From CAG-698 sp964385755 (lineage in GTDB: Bacteria; Bacillota_I; Bacilli_A; ML615J-28; CAG-698), in contig CAYLPZ010000032.1 of NCBI GenBank assembly GCA_964385755.1, positions 1-17,461 on the forward strand: a stretch of DNA of 17,461 nucleotides, in the 5' to 3' direction. Position 1 is the stretch's first letter. Each line of letters starts with the position of its first letter. Shown here in pieces: positions 1 to 7,845 of the stretch. The notes under the pieces were generated by a model. The model had not been told where the DNA came from. It made no database searches and worked only from the letters and a program-made list of their open reading frames with translations. Position numbers and translations under genes: made by a program.

Positions 1-3000
1 ATCTTTTTAGTAATGCTTTGTTACTATGATATGTAATCATCTTATCTACTACTACACCATTATTAGTACCATATTCTGTCATAGTACCATTTTTATTACT
101 TTTCCTTCCACACTCATCATATATAGTAGTATATGAGTAATCCTCTAACACATTAAATTCATTATCATCTATGTTTTTCATCTTTTGTTGTGTAACTTCT
201 ACAAATTTATTTTCTGTGTTTTCATTATTAATTTTTTCACCTTTTTCACACGAATAGCTTTCATTATCTCCCAAAAATGTATATCCAATCATATCATTTG
301 AATATTTTTCAAGCTTAAGTTTATTTTCTATTTCAATAACCTCTTTTGCTTCATTTGAATTATCATTATATGTAAAATTATAAACATCGCCTGAAAAACC
401 ATCTGTTATTTTTGATAATCTATTAATATACTTTGATTCATTATCATTTTCATATTCATATAAGACATTTGTGTTTTGATATAAACTTAATATAATATTA
501 CCATAATTATTGTATCTATTAATGCACTCATATATTAATGAATTATTTTGTTCATTTTGATAAATAGTCATTTTTTCTTCATCATAGTAATCATTACTTG
601 TATTACTATTTTCTAAAATTAAATTTCCATTTATGTAATTCTTTATTAATTCATTAAATACATTATATCTAAATCCATAGACAGTATTATCATATCCTTT
701 TATATACTTAATATTAGAATTTGGATAATAACAAATATTATTAACTACTTTTCTTAAATTATTAGTAATATCTAAAATTTCAACTGTTATTATTTTTTCT
801 TCATAACTATCATATATATATCTTGTTTTTTTATTACCCTCTATAACATTATCTAATAAGTTATTTTCTTTATAATTATAAGTAATAGTAATTCCGTTAT
901 TTGTAATTGATGATGGACTTTCTCTTAAGCTCTCATCTTCTTCAAGGTAATTATAATCAGTTTCCAACTGTTCTATTGTATAATTTTCTTTTGCCTTAGT
1001 AACTCTTAAAATATTTCCATAGTTATCGTAAAAATATTTTGTTTCAATTTTATTTTTATCTTTTGTAGATTTCTTTGTTCCATCTTCATATTGATAGTTA
1101 CATGTTACTTCAGCTCCTTGTTCATCTATTACAATACTATTTTCATAGTCATTCAAATCAATATTCTCATTTTCACAGTAAACTTCTTTTGTAATTGATT
1201 TGCTTTCATAATAGTATTTTTGAGTAGTTTCGTCAAAACAAAATCGCATTTGTTTTTTCATTGTAAACCACTTATTATTATTTGTTAAATCAATAGATTT
1301 GAAATAATAATTTGGTGTACCATCTTCTTTTATATCAAAAGAAATTGATACATTATTCTTTGTTACTCCTACACTTTCAACTGATTTAATCATTGTTCCA
1401 TTATTATAAACCAAATCAAAGCTTGTTTCATTATTTTCTCTACTATTAAATAAACTTTTATATGTTAAGAACAAATCATTTTCTGTCATATAAAATGTTG
1501 GTGATGTAGTTACATTATATTTAACACTATTTTTATAATAATATAAAGATGTTTCTAATTCTAACTTTAATTCTTTTCCTAATGCATCATCATAAATATA
1601 TGTATCTAATGGAGACCTTTTTGTAATCTTCAATTCTGCTATGTGAATTTTTGTATCTTGACTGCACCCTTCAAAAACTAAATTTATCAAAGATAATGAA
1701 TCTTGATTTATACCTAAATTTACTGGAATAACAACTTTTTGCCATGCATCTACTTTTGCGTTTTCTATTCTTACGATACTTAAATGTTCTTCTTCATCAA
1801 GTTTATATATTAGTTTTGCTTTTAAATTTGATACATTATTATTATGAAATTTCATCCAAAAAGAAACATTAAAATGCTCTGAATATTGTTCTTCTCTTTT
1901 GCCATCTTCGTTTGAATATACAAATATGTTTTTAAATGATTGTAATAAAGTATTAGTTATTCCATATGTATATTGATTAGTTGAGTCTAATTCAATTATG
2001 TTTTGCCCATTAAATTTTTGACTTAATAGTCCATTAGAGGATAACATCCATCCATTTGTTCTAGATAGTGTAAATAGATTTCCTTCTTTGTTTTCTAAGA
2101 CACTTAAAACTGTCCCATTAATATCAAAATAATAATTTATGTTGATTCCTTTTTCATTACTAAGACTTGTATATCCTTCATAATAACTAATATTTGTTTC
2201 ATGCTTAATATACTCTTGTGGCATGACTAAATTATATCCAGTACTAATTTTACCATTTTTCGATACATATGCATCATCATTTATATATACTTCGTTTTTT
2301 GATACACTTTCAGATGATATTTTTGTGCTGTTTGCCTGTTTTCTCATTACACCAGAAGAAACCTTATCAACACTACAAAGTGTATTATAACTAAACTTTA
2401 AAGCAAAAAGATCTTCTAAGTTTACAATGTATTCAAGTTTTTCTGATTCATTATACATTAGTTTGATTACTTCCTTAGAATCAGACAAACAGTATTTATT
2501 TATTTTATCTAGTTTTTCATTACCATAACTTAAACTAAATCCCACTTTATTAACAGTTGAATATACTTTTCTTAATGTATTATCCTCATTATATACAAAA
2601 CAAATTGCTTTAAATGGTTTTCTATCATCATATACTGATAATATTTTATCATTTCTATATACTATTTTCTTCTTAATATTTTCATTAATACTTGATATAA
2701 TTTCGATCATTTTACCTTCTGAATCAAATATATATGAATTATTATATTGATCAACTATTTTTATATCAGTATTATTCTTGACTATTAATTTAAGTCCTGT
2801 ACCAGAGTTATCATAATATATATTTGTTACTTCATCATTACTAGATATGCTCTTATATTGTACAAACTTATGTATATTAAAACTACCGTCAATATAAACA
2901 TAATTTCCTACATTAAATCCGTCAATATTATACGATTGGAGGTACGGGAAAACATATTGATGTAAATCTAACTTCCATCCATTACCTAATCCTATCTTTT

Positions 3001-3187
3001 TCCCATTAAAATCAGTACTTTTATATTCAGAACTAAATAATAAATTTGTACTTACTAAAAAGTTATTTGCGCCGATGGACATTAATGGATATTCGAATAA
3101 TAAACTACCAGTATATAAATTTACTTTTGCTTTTCCTATGCCACAATTATATTCTTGATTATAATGGTTTACTTTTGATACTTTCAT
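1..3187 (-). CDS. RHS/YD-repeat family giant protein, C-terminus beyond window
   Basis: The reading frame is open from the start to the left edge, giving about 1062 residues with the C-terminus missing. The start is the second of two nearby ATGs because AGGAGG lies 8 nt before it; the first ATG, 6 nt upstream, is only 2 nt from that site. The N-terminus (about residues 12-75: VNLYTGSLLFEYP, then GLGNGWKLDLHQ) matches the opening of RHS-type proteins. Beta-rich RHS-like strands follow. A jelly-roll-like segment lies near 436-520, with YD-like motifs near 717-730 (YFYDNYGNILRV), 786 (RYIYDSY) and 1021 (YDECGRKSNKNG). Family knowledge: RHS repeats build a hollow beta shell that often encloses a C-terminal toxin or effector; that end is not visible. 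There is no signal peptide. It is the last visible gene of a holin-containing operon, 18 nt after the Mur-ligase gene. A structural surface protein is the main alternative to a toxin. Confidence 0.85.
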   Translation of the reverse strand, partial: MKVSKVNHYNQEYNCGIGKAKVNLYTGSLLFEYPLMSIGANNFLVSTNLLFSSEYKSTDFNGKKIGLGNGWKLDLHQYVFPYLQSYNIDGFNVGNYVYIDGSFNIHKFVQYKSISSNDEVTNIYYDNSGTGLKLIVKNNTDIKIVDQYNNSYIFDSEGKMIEIISSINENIKKKIVYRNDKILSVYDDRKPFKAICFVYNEDNTLRKVYSTVNKVGFSLSYGNEKLDKINKYCLSDSKEVIKLMYNESEKLEYIVNLEDLFALKFSYNTLCSVDKVSSGVMRKQANSTKISSESVSKNEVYINDDAYVSKNGKISTGYNLVMPQEYIKHETNISYYEGYTSLSNEKGININYYFDINGTVLSVLENKEGNLFTLSRTNGWMLSSNGLLSQKFNGQNIIELDSTNQYTYGITNTLLQSFKNIFVYSNEDGKREEQYSEHFNVSFWMKFHNNNVSNLKAKLIYKLDEEEHLSIVRIENAKVDAWQKVVIPVNLGINQDSLSLINLVFEGCSQDTKIHIAELKITKRSPLDTYIYDDALGKELKLELETSLYYYKNSVKYNVTTSPTFYMTENDLFLTYKSLFNSRENNETSFDLVYNNGTMIKSVESVGVTKNNVSISFDIKEDGTPNYYFKSIDLTNNNKWFTMKKQMRFCFDETTQKYYYESKSITKEVYCENENIDLNDYENSIVIDEQGAEVTCNYQYEDGTKKSTKDKNKIETKYFYDNYGNILRVTKAKENYTIEQLETDYNYLEEDESLRESPSSITNNGITITYNYKENNLLDNVIEGNKKTRYIYDSYEEKIITVEILDITNNLRKVVNNICYYPNSNIKYIKGYDNTVYGFRYNVFNELIKNYINGNLILENSNTSNDYYDEEKMTIYQNEQNNSLIYECINRYNNYGNIILSLYQNTNVLYEYENDNESKYINRLSKITDGFSGDVYNFTYNDNSNEAKEVIEIENKLKLEKYSNDMIGYTFLGDNESYSCEKGEKINNENTENKFVEVTQQKMKNIDDNEFNVLEDYSYTTIYDECGRKSNKNGTMTEYGTNNGVVVDKMITYHSNKALLKR

Positions 3188-3205
3188 TTTCATTTCCTCC
3201 TTTCG

Positions 3206-4564
3206 TTATTTTTTCAATTTTTTTACTTCATCTTCCACAACTTCACTATCAAGTAGTAATTTCATTGTATTTTCACTATTACACATTACTCTTCTATTTC
3301 CTCTTCCACTAATTAATATTACATCTTTTTCACAACTATCTTCGATAGCTTTTATAATAGCTTTTTTTCTATTTACAATTATTGTACAAGGTACTTCTTC
3401 ATTTAAATATGATTTCATTTCTTCACAAATGTCTAAGGTCTTTTCTTTTCCGCTATCACTTTCTGTTAAATATACATGATCTGCTACTTCTTTTAATAGA
3501 TTCATAGCATATTTTCTTACTTTCTTTCTTTGCAAGATAAATTCATCAGTCTTAAATTGTTCTTGCCAATCTATATAACCATATCCAATTGAGCCAACTA
3601 CTACATTAATTTTATTAATTATTCCTTTTGCTTTTAAGCTTTTTAGAAAATCAAGCATTGAAGGTAAATGTGTATCAATTATTACATATTTATTATTTAC
3701 TTTGATTACTTGAGCACGACCAGGAACAACTAAATTACTAATACTTTCTTCAAATTTCTTAATATCTAATATTCCTAAACTATTTAAAGTAGTAATCGCT
3801 GTTAAAATATTAAACACATTTTGTGTCATTATCATTCTAGTTTTAATAGTGTATTCAGAATCATTGATTCTAAAAGTTATCGTCATTCCATTAATATCAC
3901 TTTCTAACGCAGTTAATAAACAGTTTATATCTCCTTCTTTTATATTCTTTAAAGAAGCAATATATCTACTTGTTGTGATATATTTTGGATATTTATTCAG
4001 CTTTAGTAGTTTTTCTAATAAATCTTTTTCATAATCCTGGAAACATAAAATGTTTTTACATTCATCTTTTACTTCGCTAAAAAATGATTTCTTTAATTCT
4101 ACATACTTTTCTTCAGTGTACTGCTGTAAATTATGTTTAGGGTTTATATTTGTAAGCACTCTAATATCAAAAGGAATATTTTTTGTAATACCTTTATTAA
4201 TTGTGCTTTCATTAACTTCTAAAATTAAATAATCTGCTTCATATGCTTCCGCTTCTAAAATAATATTTAATAACTCTTCTTCACTATTAAACGAAACTTC
4301 ACATGACTCATTTTTATTTTTATAACTCGCAGGTGAATCAACCATAACACTTGAATAAAGAATAGATTTATAACCAAGTGATTTTAAGTAATTATGAATT
4401 ATTAACGCAGTGGTAGATTTACCACGACTTCCTGTAATACCAATTACTTTCATATCGCTAATCGTCTTCTTTTCTTTATCATCTTTTTTATACTCTTTTT
4501 TAATTCGAACATTATTTTTTTTATTTTTTTCTATTAACTTTTTCTTAAGTAAATCTAATTTCAT
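3206..4564 (-). CDS. Mur-ligase-like ATP-dependent ligase lacking the UDP-binding domain
   Basis: 452 aa. The ATG at 4564 is chosen because AGGAG sits 7 nt before it; longer starts would lie upstream of this site. After a lysine-rich 38-residue lead comes the Mur P-loop GSRGKSTT (45-52, Lys49). Next are LEVNES (Glu116, likely the Mg-binding Glu), TNINPKHNLQQY (His144) and KKSFF (Lys158/159, the position of the carbamylated lysine in Mur enzymes). NLVVPGRAQVI (278-287), IDTHLPSML (296-304) and ISGRGNRRV (418-426) parallel the MurE C-terminal motifs. The DNPR motif of diaminopimelate-type MurE is absent (ESDSGKE instead), and so is the N-terminal UDP-MurNAc-binding domain, as in PgsB/CapB or MurT. 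It should form an amide bond on an acyl-phosphate intermediate, but the substrate is unknown. It sits between the tail-like gene and the RHS gene, so it may modify one of the operon products (inference). Confidence 0.85.
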   Translation of the reverse strand: MKLDLLKKKLIEKNKKNNVRIKKEYKKDDKEKKTISDMKVIGITGSRGKSTTALIIHNYLKSLGYKSILYSSVMVDSPASYKNKNESCEVSFNSEEELLNIILEAEAYEADYLILEVNESTINKGITKNIPFDIRVLTNINPKHNLQQYTEEKYVELKKSFFSEVKDECKNILCFQDYEKDLLEKLLKLNKYPKYITTSRYIASLKNIKEGDINCLLTALESDINGMTITFRINDSEYTIKTRMIMTQNVFNILTAITTLNSLGILDIKKFEESISNLVVPGRAQVIKVNNKYVIIDTHLPSMLDFLKSLKAKGIINKINVVVGSIGYGYIDWQEQFKTDEFILQRKKVRKYAMNLLKEVADHVYLTESDSGKEKTLDICEEMKSYLNEEVPCTIIVNRKKAIIKAIEDSCEKDVILISGRGNRRVMCNSENTMKLLLDSEVVEDEVKKLKK

Positions 4565-4577
4565 AACCATTCTCCTT

Positions 4578-5663
4578 TTAATCTTCAGGCATTTGTGATG
4601 AATAATAATATGTAACACTACATGGAATTGTTCCAACTATTAGGTTACCACTATATTTAACTATTAAATTGAAAGTAAATATTTCACTTCCGTTGCCTGT
4701 GCTCATATTTAATGCTGTTTTTTCAGAAATAAATACACGAGCTGTTTTTTCACCAATAAAGGTAACTTCTACTAATAAATCGTTTATATTATTATTTTCA
4801 ATTGTGATGTCAAAATCTTCTGTAGCTGTAATATCAAAATCAATACATTTTGGACTATTCTTTTGTTGAATTAATGACATGTTTTTTATTTTAGGCGTAT
4901 AACAGTTGTATCCAATTACCTGAACACTGTATTGCTTAGTTCTTCTTTCAGTCCCATATGAAAATGTTGCATTAAGAGTTATTACATAATCATCATCTTC
5001 TCTTTCACACATAACTTTTTTCCCTAATATTACTATTCCTGTATTCGTACCAAATAAATTCCAAGTAATTGTAGAATGGTTAAGTCCTTGTGTTGGTAAT
5101 TCAAAGCTATCAATTACTTTTGTAGGAATAACAGTATATTGCATATCATATGACACTCTATCAAGATCACTAAAAGGTATATGATCGATTTCAATTTCAA
5201 ACTCTTTGGTTCCTACTTCTGAACCATTAGTGACGGTTGCAACAATAATAGCATTCTGTATAAATTCATTTTGTGTTATTTCTGCGATGTTATCTGTAAT
5301 AGTTATTCCACTACCAGATTTTACATGCCATGAAATAGAGCTTAATCTATGCCATGTAACTGGTAAATCTAAAGAATTTTTTATTTTTGTTTGAATATTT
5401 AATGTATTTAAATCACTTTGTAACTTTTGGCTATCTGTTAATGGAATAGAATTAATCTCTGTATTAATCATATTTTGGATTATTTGATTTAACGCATCTG
5501 CTTTAAGTTGTGTACCTTCTGTTACTACATTCCCTTCACATCTTTCTTCATCAACAATTAATTCTTCTATTTCATCATTATAATTCTTTATAGTTTCAAC
5601 TACTGTTAATTTTTTTCTATTAGGATATTGAACATCCCTATCTGTAAATTTATTCACTTTCAT
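4578..5663 (-). CDS. Phage tail-fibre-like protein with Ig-like domains
   Basis: 361 aa from the ATG with an AGGAG site just upstream; the spacing is short (3 nt), so the GTG two codons later (spacing 9) is a possible start. Residues 1-66 resemble the N-terminus of phage distal tail or fibre proteins: FTDRDVQYPNRKKL, then the GTQLKADALNQI segment, which parallels the GTPLNAxxLN motif of tail fibres. Two atypical bacterial Ig-like domains follow, about 78-160 (LDLPVTWHRLSSISWHV... FEIEID) and 166-251 (FELPTQGLNHSTITWNL... YSVQVI). A third beta-rich domain covers about 255-361. No signal peptide is present. The start overlaps the end of the holin gene by 14 nt, which suggests coupled translation. 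It is likely a structural or binding protein of a phage-derived particle or complex; a simple surface adhesin is less likely without an export signal. Confidence 0.7.
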   Translation of the reverse strand: MKVNKFTDRDVQYPNRKKLTVVETIKNYNDEIEELIVDEERCEGNVVTEGTQLKADALNQIIQNMINTEINSIPLTDSQKLQSDLNTLNIQTKIKNSLDLPVTWHRLSSISWHVKSGSGITITDNIAEITQNEFIQNAIIVATVTNGSEVGTKEFEIEIDHIPFSDLDRVSYDMQYTVIPTKVIDSFELPTQGLNHSTITWNLFGTNTGIVILGKKVMCEREDDDYVITLNATFSYGTERRTKQYSVQVIGYNCYTPKIKNMSLIQQKNSPKCIDFDITATEDFDITIENNNINDLLVEVTFIGEKTARVFISEKTALNMSTGNGSEIFTFNLIVKYSGNLIVGTIPCSVTYYYSSQMPED

Positions 5664-5940
5664 TTTCTCCTTTTTTAAATATTTGTTTAATAATTTGATT
5701 TGTGCCTGTTGAACTAGCTCCACTTACTACACCGATTAATATAGCTGACCAAATATTAGACACATTCAACATTATTTCGGGATTTGTTAGGAATATTATT
5801 ATTCCTAACAAACCTCCAAAACATGATAATACTATTGGTATTAATTTATATAAGTTTTGTTTATTTCTAAATATTACCTTATAAATCTCTCCAACTACGT
5901 AACATAATATTACAATTATTGGAATACTAGTAAATTCCAT
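5650..5940 (-). CDS. Phage holin-like membrane protein
   Basis: 96 aa, starting at the ATG with AGGAG 7 nt before it. Three hydrophobic segments are visible at about 5-24, 32-53 and 63-82, followed by a charged tail (KQIFKKGENESE). The pattern of N-terminal helix, GGLLGIIIF helix, NP spacer and a final VSGASSTGTNQIIKQ segment is that of a Bacillota phage holin family (Phage_holin_5_2 type by recollection, not searched). Holins oligomerise in the cytoplasmic membrane and open pores for a lysin or, in TcdE-like cases, assist toxin release. It lies between the coiled-coil membrane protein and the tail-like gene; no endolysin gene is seen in the window. Confidence 0.75.
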   Translation of the reverse strand: MEFTSIPIIVILCYVVGEIYKVIFRNKQNLYKLIPIVLSCFGGLLGIIIFLTNPEIMLNVSNIWSAILIGVVSGASSTGTNQIIKQIFKKGENESE

Positions 5941-5987
5941 ATTATCTCTCCTTCTTATCATATTTAAGTAAGTTAATGTAATTATGG

Positions 5988-6272
5988 TTAGATACCATCT
6001 ACTCTTTTAGTCAAATTAGCAACTGACTCTTCAACTTTTGCTAACCTTTCTAAAATATTTCGATATCTTTCATCAACTTTAGTTAAGTTCTTCTCCACTC
6101 TATCTACACACGCTTTAATGTAACCAATATCTGATATTACAATTCCATCATTTTTACTTTCTTCTCGCTTATCATTTAAAGTATTTCTTTTGAAAGCAAA
6201 ATAAGCTATTGTAATACTTGAAATAGTTCCTATAATACTGATTACAGAAACTATAATTGTTAATAAATTCAT
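5988..6272 (-). CDS. Small membrane-anchored coiled-coil protein, phage XhlA-like
   Basis: 94 aa from the ATG at 6272; TTGGAG lies 6 nt before it, so the in-frame TTG at 6284, which is part of that ribosome site, is rejected as the start. One N-terminal membrane helix (about 3-27) is followed by a charged stretch with DGIVISDIGYIKACVDRVEKNL. A heptad-like coiled coil then runs to the end (about 50-93, VEKNLTKVDERYRNILERLAKVEESVANLTKRV). This layout and the SDIGYIK-type segment are common in small proteins next to holins in Bacillota phages (XhlA/haemolysin-like). It probably partners the holin in the membrane. The gap to the preceding gene is 16 nt and to the holin 47 nt. Confidence 0.7.
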   Translation of the reverse strand: MNLLTIIVSVISIIGTISSITIAYFAFKRNTLNDKREESKNDGIVISDIGYIKACVDRVEKNLTKVDERYRNILERLAKVEESVANLTKRVDGI

Positions 6273-6288
6273 TAAAAACTCCAATAAA

Positions 6289-6507
6289 CTAAAAGTTAGC
6301 TTCTTTTGCGTGTTTCAATGTTACTTTAGATAAACGAAGAAAATATTCTGGATTTTCATCATCAATAACTTCTTTACTTAGTAATACTACATTACAGACA
6401 TCTTTAACACTTTCATTATTAACTTCTTTTTTCATAGAAGTTAATCCAACTAATGCAATTCCAAAAATCATTGCAATTGCAACTAACATAATTTTAATTT
6501 TTCTCAT
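6289..6507 (-). CDS. 72-aa protein with hydrophobic N-terminus, function unknown
   Basis: First gene of the operon, 72 aa, with an AAGGAAGG ribosome site 3-4 nt before the ATG. Residues 5-24 (KIMLVAIAMIFGIALVGLTS) form a signal peptide or membrane anchor preceded by basic residues RKIK. The remainder is short and charged, ending LKHAKEANF. No lipobox cysteine follows the hydrophobic part. The protein is not recognised. It could be a third membrane component of the lysis-like module. It could also be a secreted pro-peptide sensed by the regulator encoded just upstream: its size, signal sequence and position fit Phr/PapR/AimP-type precursors, but no conserved mature peptide can be identified. 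It is the only complete gene here ending in TAG. Confidence 0.7.
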   Translation of the reverse strand: MRKIKIMLVAIAMIFGIALVGLTSMKKEVNNESVKDVCNVVLLSKEVIDDENPEYFLRLSKVTLKHAKEANF

Positions 6508-6523
6508 AATTCCTTCCTTTAGG

Positions 6524-6541
6524 AATATGAACGTTCATATT
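6524..6541 (-). promoter_or_regulatory. 18-bp perfect palindrome in operon leader (candidate operator)
   Basis: AATATGAACGTTCATATT is identical to its reverse complement. It lies between the -10 box (6572-6577) and the first ribosome site of the operon, roughly +24 to +41 of the transcript. A dimeric repressor bound here would block transcription. The bound protein is unknown; the adjacent regulator is the obvious candidate. Confidence 0.6.
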
Positions 6542-6552
6542 AAATATTTATT

Positions 6553-6564
6553 TAACTATAGTTA
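6553..6564 (-). promoter_or_regulatory. 12-bp palindrome at the predicted transcription start
   Basis: TAACTATAGTTA is a perfect palindrome lying about 7 nt downstream of the -10 box, at the likely transcription start of the operon. Together with the 18-bp palindrome downstream it suggests a two-site operator. An AT-rich 12-mer could be coincidental. Confidence 0.35.
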
Positions 6565-6571
6565 TGCCTAG

Positions 6572-6600
6572 ATTTTATATTAATAAAATAAACTTGTCAA
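6572..6600 (-). promoter_or_regulatory. Sigma-A-type promoter of the phage-like/RHS operon
   Basis: On the minus strand TTGACA (6595-6600) is followed, after 17 nt, by TAAAAT (6572-6577): a perfect -35 and a 5/6 match -10. The first gene starts about 65 nt downstream of the -10. A small dyad CTTTCA-5-TGAAAG (6609-6625) lies directly upstream of the -35 and may be a further regulator site. Confidence 0.75.
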
Positions 6601-6608
6601 ATTTTGTT

Positions 6609-6625
6609 CTTTCAGCTTTTGAAAG
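6609..6625 (-). promoter_or_regulatory. Short inverted repeat next to the -35 box
   Basis: CTTTCA and TGAAAG are separated by 5 nt, ending 9 nt upstream of the operon -35 hexamer. This is a typical place for an activator or repressor dimer. It is only a 6-bp arm, so the evidence is weak. Confidence 0.3.
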
Positions 6626-6643
6626 GAAATATTAACATTACTT

Positions 6644-6684
6644 AAAAAAAAAAAAAAAAAACAGTCAATTTTCTGACTGTTTTT
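6644..6684 (-). terminator. Intrinsic terminator of the regulator gene, with T18 tract
   Basis: Reading the minus strand, an ACAGTCA/TGACTGT stem with a 6-nt loop (6661-6680), extended by A:T pairs, is followed by 18 consecutive T residues (the A run at 6644-6661 on the plus strand). It lies 22 nt after the regulator stop codon and isolates the regulator from the operon downstream. Confidence 0.9.
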
Positions 6685-6706
6685 GTTGTTTTATTTCTTT
6701 TTTTCA

Positions 6707-7819
6707 TTATAAACATTTTTTTAAAATTTCTATTATACATTTATTTATATTAAATTGATCTAACTCATAAATTCTTTTTTTATTATTATGTAATATATCA
6801 TCTAGTATTACTAAACATCGATATATATCACTATTTTCATTTGTTAATAAGCAATCTTCAAATAACTCTTTGTATCTTTTGATATCTATTTTATAATATG
6901 CTATTAATAAACTAACAAGTTCTGTTAGCGTTAATCTATCTTTTGTCTTTAATAAATTAATTACTTCATTATATTCTTTAATTCCTAAGCAAGTAATTAT
7001 ATATATTCCTTGTGTTAATTTATATTCTAACTCATTATTTTTCGTTGATGACAATGTCAATAATTGTTTTTTAGCTAATTGATTTGACTTTTCAAATTTA
7101 AATAAATAATTATAATTTGCAATTAATATCAAATTTATAAAATATATTCTTTTATAGTTTTCATCATAAAAATATTTTTCTTTAACTTTATTACAAAAAT
7201 AAATACTTTCTAAATATCTTCCCATAACAGTACACCTGCTTGCTAGAGTATGATATGTTAATTCATTAATATAATCATTTGATAAATAGTAATCATCAAG
7301 TTCTTCTTTAAATGAAACATCAAATATTTCTATTATTTCTTCGAATTCTTTCCCATAAAAATTTCTATATTCTTTAATTTCATTATATAATTCCCTATAA
7401 TTATCTTGTACCTTACTTGGATTAGTTTTATCATTTAATATCATCAATAATTTAAATAATTTGAATATTGGAAAAATAATATATCTTTTATTTATCATTT
7501 CCTCTAACCATTTATAATGGTTTTCATAATTTTCATATTCTTTATAATAAATATCAAAATATATAATATTTATTCTAGTTTCTATTTCATCAATTAAAGA
7601 CTTACTACATAAATTATAACCAAAATATTTTGCTAATTTAGTTAAAATAATAGCTCCTATCTTATTTCCATCTTTCTTAGCTCTTCTATATGAACTAGGG
7701 GAAATATTATTTTCTTCTAAAAATAGCTCTATATTAGATGATTCACTCTTTATTAATACATCAAGCAAGAGAAAATATTGTTTATAATCTTTGTAACCAT
7801 TTATTTTAAATTTTTTCAT
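6707..7819 (-). CDS. HTH plus helical-repeat regulator, RRNPP-like architecture
   Basis: 370 aa, ATG with AGGAG 7 nt upstream. Residues about 29-68 (ELFLEENNISPSSYRRAKKD... LTKLAKYFGYN) look like a divergent helix-turn-helix. The rest is almost wholly alpha-helical, rich in Tyr, Lys, Asn and Leu, with TPR-like helical pairs from about residue 165 onward (TYHTLASRCTVMGRYLESIYFCNKV...). An N-terminal HTH followed by a helical-repeat receptor domain is the layout of RRNPP peptide-sensing regulators (Rgg, PlcR, AimR), though I cannot assign a specific family. It is transcribed alone from a consensus promoter and ends in a strong terminator just before the holin/RHS operon, so control of that operon is the natural inference. 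No signal peptide or membrane segment is present. Confidence 0.75.
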   Translation of the reverse strand: MKKFKINGYKDYKQYFLLLDVLIKSESSNIELFLEENNISPSSYRRAKKDGNKIGAIILTKLAKYFGYNLCSKSLIDEIETRINIIYFDIYYKEYENYENHYKWLEEMINKRYIIFPIFKLFKLLMILNDKTNPSKVQDNYRELYNEIKEYRNFYGKEFEEIIEIFDVSFKEELDDYYLSNDYINELTYHTLASRCTVMGRYLESIYFCNKVKEKYFYDENYKRIYFINLILIANYNYLFKFEKSNQLAKKQLLTLSSTKNNELEYKLTQGIYIITCLGIKEYNEVINLLKTKDRLTLTELVSLLIAYYKIDIKRYKELFEDCLLTNENSDIYRCLVILDDILHNNKKRIYELDQFNINKCIIEILKKCL

Positions 7820-7845
7820 AATCAGACTCCTAATTATCTATTAAT

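Noticed and set aside
3206..4564. Assignment as PgsB/CapB or MurT
   Set aside because: The missing UDP domain fits both, but no PgsC/CapA or GatD-like partner is adjacent, and the motifs alone do not decide.
3046..5884. Several plus-strand open frames of 60-90 codons opposite the minus-strand operon
   Set aside because: They are antisense shadows of the real genes, hydrophobic because of AT-rich complement codons, and lack ribosome sites.
1..6600. Complete prophage
   Set aside because: No integrase, terminase, capsid, portal, tape-measure or endolysin gene is visible; only lysis-like and fibre-like genes are present.
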